Translations under genes and position numbers: made by a program
In this document: positions 56,095 through 64,000 of the stretch, one piece after another
Position numbering within the stretch: the stretch's first letter is position 1
Layout: each line of letters opens with the position of its first letter
From: Pterobdella sp. o SKG-2022
Taxonomy: Eukaryota; Annelida; Clitellata; Hirudinida; Piscicolidae
Direction: 5' to 3'
Assembly (NCBI GenBank): GCA_964035795.1
Contig: OZ038321.1
Span: 19,409,209 to 19,473,208, forward strand
DNA length: 64,000 nt
Notes under the pieces: generated by a model
What the model was told of the DNA's origin: nothing
The model's database searches: none
Seen by the model: the letters and a program-made list of their open reading frames with translations, nothing else

Positions 56095-57393
56095 ATGATG
56101 AAATCTCCCGAAGTATGTTCCAAAGATAAAAGAAATTATGTACGTAAAATGCATTCATTCACTTTTTGGAATGAAGAGACGCAAAACCCCGTTAAAGCTC
56201 AAGTTGATCCCATGATTCAAAAATGTAGAAAAAATATTAACCTAGAACAATATCAATCTAAAAAAAACCATTTTGAAACACCATTACAAAGAAAATTATT
56301 TCGAGAAAATAAAACTATTGGTTGGAATTCAGAAATTGAAAAACCACCATTTCCTATAAAAAATGGAAAATTTTCGATAAAAATTGAAAATGTGGGAGGT
56401 TCTTTAGGAAGAAACAAATCTAAAAGTACTTACCACCCGTTGTATGAATATTGGGTAAAGAATAACAAAAATATTAATAATAATTTTAGAAAAAATCAGC
56501 CCAAACTTTCTGTACAAAAATCTGTTATACCTCAAGTAAAGAAAAAAATTTTAACTTTTTCAGAAATTAAAAATTCTGCAAAAACCTCGAAAAAGAATCT
56601 AAGCCAAAATTCTCAAAATCTCACACTCCGTGCATTTTGGAAAATCCAGCTGAAAAGTGTTAAGGAAGATAAAGCAAGCCGCAATATTGACAAGTTTTCA
56701 CTCGATAGCAAGTATGTAAAAAATTTTCACGGTCTTTTTCATAAGTACTTCGTCAGAAATTATAAAAACGAGAATAATCATGCAGACAAAAAATTTGAGA
56801 TAAATAAAGCAAAAGTAGAAAACATTGTTGAAAACTTCATACAACAATGGAGTAATAGTGTCGAAACTAAAGATAAAAATTTTAAAGACAAAGTACAACA
56901 AAAACTTTTGAAAAATTCTAATAAATATACCGGACGTGAAAACTTGGTGTCTTACGTTTCAGTCAAAAGACCCTCATGCAACAGAACTTTTTTTGGTAGT
57001 TCTTCCTCTGGCGTTTTAAAAAGTAAAATTTATTTCAATACATTAAAAAACTACAAAACTCAAAATCAAAATAATCTAACTTACAACAACAACAACAATA
57101 ATAATAATAATGAAAACAGTAATAACAACAATAACGACGAAATCCAAGAAGATGAACTAAACTCATTAAACTGCAACAATAGCACCAACAGCGAAAAAAT
57201 CACAAAAAACATGAACGATAAAGAAGTGGATAATGATGAAAAGAAGAGAAAAGTGACAGAATTTCTAGAGACTGTAGAACTCGCTTTAAAATACACGGAA
57301 AAGATTGATGATAGTTTTGTAAATTTGGACGATGATCAAATACAAGATCTTCTTGTGTCTTTTATTTTCAAACTGCTCCGTAGGAACAATTGA
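56095..57393 (+). CDS. Orphan Asn/Lys-rich protein, single exon
   Basis: An uninterrupted 432-codon frame from ATGATG to TGA is far longer than chance in 70% AT sequence, so it is very likely a gene. I recognise no family. The protein is basic for two thirds of its length, with aromatic islands (MHSFTFWNEET, YHPLYEYWVKNN, LTLRAFWKIQL, FHGLFHKYFVRNY). There is a poly-Asn run at about 331-350, encoded by mixed AAC/AAT codons, and an acidic C-terminal part ending in an amphipathic helix (VTEFLETVELALKYTEKI; DQIQDLLVSFIFKLLRR). No signal peptide or membrane segment. It starts 465 bp from cyclin K, divergently. It may be nuclear or a scaffold, but nothing decides this. Confidence 0.7.
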   Translation: MMKSPEVCSKDKRNYVRKMHSFTFWNEETQNPVKAQVDPMIQKCRKNINLEQYQSKKNHFETPLQRKLFRENKTIGWNSEIEKPPFPIKNGKFSIKIENVGGSLGRNKSKSTYHPLYEYWVKNNKNINNNFRKNQPKLSVQKSVIPQVKKKILTFSEIKNSAKTSKKNLSQNSQNLTLRAFWKIQLKSVKEDKASRNIDKFSLDSKYVKNFHGLFHKYFVRNYKNENNHADKKFEINKAKVENIVENFIQQWSNSVETKDKNFKDKVQQKLLKNSNKYTGRENLVSYVSVKRPSCNRTFFGSSSSGVLKSKIYFNTLKNYKTQNQNNLTYNNNNNNNNNENSNNNNNDEIQEDELNSLNCNNSTNSEKITKNMNDKEVDNDEKKRKVTEFLETVELALKYTEKIDDSFVNLDDDQIQDLLVSFIFKLLRRNN

Positions 57394-58385
57394 TTCTGAT
57401 ATAATTGATTCTGCGTCATAGAAATGCGTGTAAAATCAATAGCAATGTGGTTTATGGCGATAAGCGGGCCAATAAAAAAGAAAAATAAAGCTATAAAAAA
57501 AGAGTTCATTTTCAAGTTCTTAAACCATATCTCAAACTATTTATTGGTTCATATTGATCATAATCTTTCAAGTTTCCTGTTCATGTCTTTATAAAATGCG
57601 AGTTCTGTTATTTATTTTATATAAATGATCCAAAAAATGTAAATTAGAAAAATTTTCAAAAACCTCTTGTCTGTTTTGAAATTTATTAAAAAAAACTTGA
57701 ATTACTGAAATCGTTTTAAAGGATTTTTTCTAATGGTTTTTCATATAATTTGATGACATACATACCCTCCCAGTAAAACAATTAATATAACAATATATAG
57801 ACTATAATGTATATATATATATATATATTATTTTCACAGATTTAACTTGTTTATGTTGAAATAAATGATTTTGGCTATTACATTTGATTGTCTTATTTGT
57901 GTTTGAAAACTGAACTTTTTCGTTGAAATATTTTTGAGTTTACTTTTAATGAATCAATTTAATAATTATTAAATTTTATTCAAAATATCTTCATAAATAC
58001 GATATATAATGAAAATATATACGGCTTCTATGAAAAGGAGCTTTTATCCTCAAGATGTATAATTCTAGTTTTTATCGATAAGTGTTTAAAAAACCTAAAC
58101 TGCCAGAAAAACTTAAAAAAAAACAAAGATAATAAATAATTAAAGCAATAAAATAGATTTTTTCGGAATAAAAAACCGAAAATTCATAAAATGGTACCAA
58201 TAAAAACATCAAAATATAAAATGATCTTTCCTCGTTAGGCCCCTTGAATGGTACATAACAAACCTCAGCCAGTATATATTCAGTCTTAAATTTTCATTCT
58301 AAATAAAGGCTTCTTTGAATTTAATTTTTTGAATAGTTTACTAACTTTTGAAGAAAGATAAATATTAAATAAATCAAGTTTTAAA
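57394..58385. other. Intergenic, orphan gene to secreted repeat gene
   Basis: AT-rich, with a short (TA)n run at about 57808-57829 and a possible TATA box (AGTATATATTC, about 58272) 110 bp before the next start codon. Confidence 0.4.
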
Positions 58386-58670
58386 ATGAAAGGAATATTG
58401 GTATTGTTGATGTTTCTAATGGTTATATGCGTTCATGGAAACAGAACCAGAAACCGAACAAGAAACGGTTCAGGTCATTCAAGACCTCATTCAGGCAATG
58501 CCAGAAGTGGTTCAGGCAATGCCAGAAGTGGTTCAGGCAATGCCAGAAGTGGTTCAGGCAATGCCAGAAGTGGTTCAAGCCATGCGAGAATTTCGGGAAA
58601 TCCAAGACCTTGGCATGTGAGAATGCATTTTTCAAGTATAAAACTTCAAATTATCAAAAATGTATTGTAG
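58386..58670 (+). CDS. Small secreted NARSGSG-repeat protein
   Basis: 94 residues. Residues 1-18 (MKGILVLLMFLMVICVHG) are a clear signal peptide. Then comes NRTRNRTRNGSG with two N-glycosylation sites (N19, N23), and four NARSGSG heptads encoded by four exact 21-bp units (58490-58573). Degenerate units on both sides (HSRPHSG; HARISGN) show growth by tandem duplication. The mature peptide is strongly basic and has no Cys, so it is not a knottin. A possible TATA (about 58272) and an A-rich start context support expression. Possible roles are structural, adhesive, mucus-like or antimicrobial, but none is shown. The other two frames of the repeat are also open because 21 bp is a multiple of three; the signal peptide picks this one. 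Confidence 0.65.
   Translation: MKGILVLLMFLMVICVHGNRTRNRTRNGSGHSRPHSGNARSGSGNARSGSGNARSGSGNARSGSSHARISGNPRPWHVRMHFSSIKLQIIKNVL
58490..58573. repeat. 21-bp coding minisatellite, four exact copies
   Basis: Unit TTCAGGCAATGCCAGAAGTG plus G. The copies are identical, whereas flanking units are diverged, so the array was expanded or homogenised recently. Confidence 0.95.
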
Positions 58671-59877
58671 TTTTATTCAGTGGCTAAGTTTTTGTGAAAA
58701 GTCTTTAGCTTTTAGTGCGACTTTGAATCGAGCAAAACTGACGGCCATCTCTCTGTATAAAGGGTTTTTCTAGTACTCTTATATATTCATACCACTTTTT
58801 CCTATTATTGTTTCAAAAAGTACTTGCTTCTCAGTTTTTTTTTCGGTGTTTCAATAATCCATTGTCACTTAGAACCATTTAGTTTGGTGTTAAACGTAGT
58901 GGGTAGCAAAATTTAATATGACGTTTAAAAACTCATTTTTTAATTGTTCATAAAACTATTGTAAGCCATGTGTTATTCCCAAGAAATTTTTCAAGCACTA
59001 TTATCATCTTTGTCGGTTTAGTTTCCCACAACTTCGGTTCGAGGTAACCAAAACTTTCATTTAAACTGTAAAATGTGGTTTATTAATGGGGTCTTATCCA
59101 TCGAAAACCAATAGTCTGGTAGTTTCAAAAACCATGTTCACCACATTCTATAACAATATCTTTGATAGCAAAGTCTTCCAGGGGTTTTCATGTCATATTT
59201 TACTCACAAAAGTGTTTAAGGTGTTTTGAAAATGCATAAGCTGGAAGATATTTTTCTCTAAAGTCTATTTTTAACTTTTTACTTCTAGCTTTCGTTTGGC
59301 GTTCAGAACCTAGCTGCTCCTAAGGTTAAGGGAAATTGAGAAATTGGCTTACAGCAACCTTGAAAATCTATCATATGATGTTTTCCTAGAAAGGCCCAAA
59401 ATAAATCCCGGATTTTCGTCTTTTTATTTTTGTTAAAAAAATTTCTCGGTTGATAACAAGATGTCTAGATTTTGTTTTTATGATCATTCGAAAAAAGTCC
59501 CATTAGACCTAAGCGTATACACTAGAAAAGATAGGACAGTGAACCTTGATATAAATGGATTATTATTGTATGTAAAACTCAGTAATACCGAAAGGTTATT
59601 TATTAATAATAATGTGAATAATCCAAGAATCGAGGGGACTGTATTTTGTTCCGATCAAACGACACCATTGCTCTGACACAGAGCATCAGCACTTATGCAG
59701 AGATAGGTCTGTTTCAATAAAGCTTCACTCCTTCATATAATCATTTGTCTTGAATGATTTCATCTGACTTGTCAAAAAAGCACATTTCATCTGCTTATAG
59801 AAATCAGTAATTACTATATTGAGACATTTATATATAGACTTCATTGCAGTTAAACAAAATTTATAAATGATTACCAG
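58671..59877. other. Region 5' of the laminin-G exons
   Basis: No firm gene. An open frame at 59461-59676 begins MSRFCFYDHSKKVPLDLSVY and contains LDINGLLLYV, which could be an upstream laminin-G exon, but none of its donor sites pairs convincingly with the phase needed at 59878. Confidence 0.35.
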
Positions 59878-62152
59878 GAAACATAAACGTGAGAGATGAC
59901 TTCAGCTTGTATATGGAAGTATTTCCAAGTCCATTGAACCACAATGGAATCCTACTTTCTGTCGGATCCACGCCTAACTTTGGGTACTATGAGTGGAAAA
60001 CCAAAGCTATACATGTGCAGTTTTTAGTAGTTGAGTTCATTTTCTCTGCTGTGAGTATTTTTTGAATTATAAAACATTGAAACAACAAGCTTTTAATAGC
60101 GCCACATCAACTCATTTCAAAAGCGCTCTGCCACAAACTATTCAATAAAAAAATTTTCAAAGATTTTTCTAAAGATTGAGCAAAATGAAAAAAAAAATCA
60201 AACTAGTAAAAAATAAGTTTTGTTGGTGAGTCCTAAAAGAACTAATCAAATTTAAAATATGTAGAAAGAAGAGGGTTCTCCAAATAAACTAAAGGATTAT
60301 GGGACAAAAAAAATATGGATTGCAGAGATAAAGAAAATAAAAAGCCGGTAATATTAGAGATAAGAAACGATTAGAAATATGGCAAACGTTTGATATGGTA
60401 GAAACGTCTGAAAAACATACTCAAAAGAATGTGCTATTTATAAATCGTTTTTTTTGTAGATCAAAGCGTTTGATACAAATGGAGTGTAAAAACACTATAG
60501 CCCAACACGGTTTCGAACCCCTAACTTTAGAAAATTAGTCTAATGCTCTACCAGCTGAGCTACACGGACCAAAAAACTATGGGTTAAAGAGCTTGAAAAA
60601 GTTTGAAGATTTTGAGATAACTAGAATATGAGTAAAAACTTGAAAATAGCATTAAAAAGTTCCAAAGTTGATTTCAAGTGACATTATATCAAAGAAACTC
60701 AAAAAGTAGCATGAAATAAATAGAATTAGCAAAGCCAAAAAATTATTTCATAAAAATAGATTTATAAACTAAAAATTAAATATTTGAAAATCATTCTCAG
60801 ATAAATCTCAAAAGATCTGAAATTTGAATTTTTTATTTACAGCTGGCTTTGACAGTGAAAGCCCTGAACACAGAGCACTTGCAACAAATTGAGATCTACA
60901 GAACTTACCCAACTCCGTACAGAATCGATGAAGCTAGATGGCACGTTGTTAAAGGTAGGTTCGGCTCAAATCATATTCTTAAATAATACATCATCTTTGT
61001 TATTTATAATTGCTGGTCTATTACTATTATAGTACAGTGGACCAACTTGATTTTTGTTGTTTTCACAAGAATGTATTATTTTTCTATATTTTAATTCAGA
61101 AAAAGTTTTTTTTGCTATTGTGTATATTTTTCTGAAAATTTTTTTTTATATAAAAAGATCCCTTGTTCAAAAATGAAAAATAGTTTCCAACTATTCAGAT
61201 CATACAAAATATCAAAAGAAAAAAATTTAAAACTATCATTCAACTCATCTATAACCACCATGCAAACAGTTATAAGAACAAGGACCGATTGGAAAGTCTA
61301 TCTTGATGATTTGTTCGTCAAAAAAGAACTCTCCAACTCAACTATGGTTTACCTATCCAACAAGCCTGCCTTCATTGGAGGAAGACCAAGTATTTCTTCT
61401 ATTTCAGCTTCTTTGTTGTTTCATTCTAAAATATCCCTATTACCTCATTTTTGTTCGATTCCGAAATGATTAAAACAAGTTAATAGCAATAATATGAAAT
61501 TATAATAAATGAAAATAAGTTTTATTTTTTTGGTTTTGACAATCTTTTTTTTTTTATTTTCATTTCTGTAGGCCACTATATCAACTAATAATCGATTGAG
61601 TAGCACCAGGACTGATGACTTGATAAAGAACACATATATTCCCACTAAAAATCATTATTCAATTTTCATTAACATAATATGCCTTCAATTTTTGATGATG
61701 AGTTCTTCTTGAAAGCTCATAATTCATTGTATTATTGAATCTTGTTCAATTGATCTGTGCTTTTTTTATTGGAAAAAAGCTGAAAAGAGAGAACAGTGGA
61801 AGAACCAAATGTTAGCATTGAAGATTCAATTGTTGAATATATACATGGCCAGAAAATCTCAAAAAAATGCCAAATGACTGATTTTTTTAAACTTTTAAAT
61901 ATTCTGTGAAATAAAATAACTTTCGATAGATCACATTTGACCCCTGCAACTCTCCCACCAGACTACACTGACCATCAGTTCCAAGGAATCATGCGCAACG
62001 TCAAGATCAATGGCAGGAACGTGGTTGCAAGGAATATGTCAAACAATCATGTGACTAAATGTCGTTGTGATGGCGAAGATGTAAATGCCTTTGAGGAGTG
62101 GGCTAAAAGGTGCCATGACGTTGCCAAAGCTGCTGAGCAAGATAATGAGTGA
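59878..62152 (+). CDS. Laminin-G-domain protein, 3' exons
   Basis: Exons 59878..60050, 60843..60954, 61270..61389 and 61962..62152 join in phase to TGA 62150-62152. The peptide runs NINVRDDFSLYMEVFPSP, NGILLSVGSTPNFG, LALTVKALNTEHLQQIEIY, then the diagnostic ARWHVVK (DGRWH position), WKVYLDDLFV, KPAFIGGRP, and FQGIMRNVKINGRNVV, the order of beta strands in one LamG domain. A Cys-containing tail (HVTKCRCDGEDVNAFEEW) and an acidic end follow. Such domains bind heparan sulfate, dystroglycan or other surface partners in laminin alpha, agrin and perlecan. The 5' part is not identified, so whether this is a matrix protein's C-terminus or a short protein is open. The last acceptor (CTCTCCCACCAG) was chosen because the earlier GATAG would give a stop. 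Confidence 0.75.
60498..60570 (-). repeat. tRNA-derived SINE-like remnant A
   Basis: Minus strand: GGTCCGTGTAGCTCAGCTGG starts a 73-nt tRNA-like unit with a perfect anticodon stem (TTAGA/TCTAA) and B box GGGTTCGAAACC. The acceptor arms (GGTCCGT, TGGGCTA) barely pair and position 37 is T, so a working tRNA-Ile(AAT) is unlikely. Related copies lie at 8890 and 52088. It sits in the laminin-G gene's intron. Confidence 0.6.
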
Positions 62153-64000
62153 ATGTATTGAATAAGAATTGGAACTGCTTATATCGCTTGACGTTTAACT
62201 GAAAATTAAAATTTTATCTTACATAATTGAAAATTGTGGAATTTATATTGAAGCATTCAGAACGTTATCTAACATGCAAACAACATTGTTTTAACAGCTC
62301 TACCGAGAATTGAACGGAATGTATTGTTACAACGGACGAACGGCTTGACTTTTGAAACTTCAGCATCATTCTGCATGACATTAAGCATATTTTTTTCGCA
62401 TAAACTTGAAGATTTTTTCAATTGTTTCTTCGATAAACATTACAATGGTTGTAACGCATTTCGAATATATAATGAATCTTCACCGTTCAAACTGATGTAT
62501 TGTTCAAAAATAAACGGCAAAAACTGTCCAAATAAATGTTTGATAAAATAGTTCCTGTTCATGTTTTTTAAAAATTCATTAACGTAAACTTCAATAAATG
62601 TTATCATCTTTTTTCAATTCTCAACGGTATTTTGCTCATCTGGCTCTTCTTAACCATTATCTTCAAATTCATTTTCATCAGCTTGGCGTCAAAAAAAACT
62701 TCAAAAATACTAACATTAGACACTAAAACTTCAAAATCCAGTGCATATTTTCTCTTGACATATTCTTTTTGACACCACTTTGATAAGTAACGTATAGGGG
62801 CTTTCACCGTTGTGCAAGTTTTGATGTGTATATTTTGGTTCGTCGACCATTTCTCCCTGTATCGTTGGGCATTTCTCAACAACATGAGACAATATTATTT
62901 TGTAAGCTTTGACTTAAATTTGAACCTGGTACCTTTAGATTTTATGTCTAACTTTTACGACTAGACTAACCAAATCGCCTCTCGTCAAATATTATTTCTT
63001 TGTTCCTCCGTTCATTTATCTACCACTGAGCTACCTGGTATATATTTTGTAGGTAATAATTTTAAAAAATACTCCATAAACTCAGGCTTATATTATATAT
63101 ATATGTGTTTTATGGGTGATACTTTTTCAAATATCTCATTTACCTAAAAATAAAACTTTATTTCTTTTAAAGTGAAGATAATGCTTATTTTCTGAACATA
63201 GTAATTTGTTTTATCATTTTTCTTTTGAGGCTTTTGATTTGAATTTTTGAAGTTTCCAATTATGACTGTTTTAACGAGTTTTATATAATTTCTAATATAA
63301 ACTATTTTGTTTCTTTTATTAACCAAATCAACTTAGGTTATATTTGTGAGTTCTACTTCCAAACTGAGACAATGGTAGTAAGGGGAAAAAACACAAAATA
63401 TCATCCAATTAAATTCACTAAGCTTTTCCAAAAAATCTCAAATTATCAAACTTTGTGTTTGTTTCTTTCCTAATGTTTCAAACTGGAAATCATCATCTAG
63501 AGTATTTTTTAGAGACATCATAAGTATCTTGTATTCAATAATTTTCCTTTTTTATCCTTTATAAGATTTTTTAAAGATCCTTTCATTACAAAGAAACTAA
63601 AATTTTCAAAAATTCAACTTTTTCATAATTCATTCTCATCAAGATAATAATTATTTTTCAAACAATATTATCTTCTTACAACTTTATAAAAAACAGACAC
63701 TATCGTACACACATGCACACACAATGTTAGCTTGGGAACAAAACACTGTCAGATGTTGTGCCAATGAATCCCAGGTAGAGCTCTTTAAAACATGAACCCA
63801 TTTGCTACAGACTACATGAAAACGATTCATAAAAGCACAGGTTGTACTCAAAACTTTCACAAGTTTATCTAAAACTTTGGAATAAAAATACTTCGATCTT
63901 TACAAAAGAGGCATTGTAGTTTCCCAATCCAAACTTGCTTTTCTAAAACAGCTCGGCATATATAACAAGCTTGACAAATGTGTAATATTTAAACGTTGAT
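62153..64000. other. Right end of window, no supported gene
   Basis: AT-rich sequence with only the tRNA-like remnants noted above. Open frames here have no recognisable motif. Confidence 0.4.
62906..63045 (-). repeat. Possible tRNA-like remnants
   Basis: Minus strand contains two A-box-like words (GGTAGCTCAGTGGTAGA at about 63040 and GGTTAGTCTAGTCGTA at about 62970) and one B-box-like GGTTCAAAT (about 62923), with a TTAGA/TCTAA stem. The cloverleafs are incomplete. Low confidence. Confidence 0.3.

Noticed and set aside
58423..58687. Alternative frames through the 21-bp repeat on both strands
   Set aside because: Repeat length is a multiple of three so all frames stay open; only the frame with a signal peptide is supported.
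60498..60570. Functional tRNA-Ile (AAT)
   Set aside because: The anticodon arm and boxes are fine but acceptor and T stems do not pair and position 37 is not a purine; similar degraded copies exist.
61930..61961. Earlier acceptor (CGATAG) for the last LamG exon
   Set aside because: In the phase left by the preceding exon it meets TGA at once; the CTCTCCCACCAG acceptor restores GGRP-NYTDHQFQG.
62324..62551. Cys-containing 75-residue frame as a secreted peptide
   Set aside because: No convincing signal peptide and no regular Cys spacing; lies in 3' flanking sequence of the LamG gene.

Overview
This is a eukaryotic nuclear window, about 70% AT, from an invertebrate bilaterian. The evidence is spliced genes with GT-AG introns, animal-specific families (tropomyosin, NOL4, laminin-G, FMRFamide-type GPCR, ZnT7) and many AT-rich repeats. 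Tropomyosin exon lengths (134, 118, 71, 76 bp) and phases match the vertebrate pattern, so this is an intron-conserving lineage. A spiralian is plausible, but the species cannot be named from the sequence.

Layout, left to right. 0.7-2.0 kb: two short + strand gene ends, one unrecognised and one resembling the axonemal FAM183/CFAP144 family. 2.7-5.6 kb: a complete seven-exon low-molecular-weight tropomyosin (+). 7.4-12.8 kb: a two-exon peptide-type GPCR (+) whose single intron holds a foldback MITE, a tRNA-derived SINE-like remnant, a Tc1/mariner-type MITE, a dead LINE piece and another TA-flanked MITE. 15.5-28.5 kb: a five-exon NOL4 homologue (-) with a 9.4 kb intron carrying a defective LINE. 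29.9-31.9 kb: a second, 5'-truncated LINE of the same family, bounded on both sides by (AC)n. 32-39.9 kb: gene-poor. 39.9-40.9 kb: a glycogen-targeting PP1 subunit (-), divergent from a complete eleven-exon ZnT7 zinc transporter (+, 41.4-46.7 kb). 48.2-51.0 kb: a six-exon LACTB2 metallo-beta-lactamase-fold gene (-). 51.5 kb: a mobile-element-like pseudogene. 52.7-55.6 kb: a nine-exon cyclin K (-), divergent from an orphan Asn/Lys-rich gene (+, 56.1-57.4 kb). 58.4 kb: a small secreted repeat protein. 59.9-62.2 kb: the 3' exons of a laminin-G-domain gene.

The recognised genes are unrelated housekeeping, signalling and cytoskeletal genes; there is no operon-like logic. Two pairs (PP1 subunit/ZnT7 and cyclin K/orphan) start within 0.5 kb of each other head to head and may share promoters.

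The most unusual signal is a divergent LINE family with an APE-type endonuclease, a reverse transcriptase and a C-terminal pair of zinc fingers. Both copies end at the same junction, AAG followed by a very long (TG)n tract, and one copy has (TG)n on both sides. This suggests microsatellite-targeted insertion or a microsatellite-type 3' tail.
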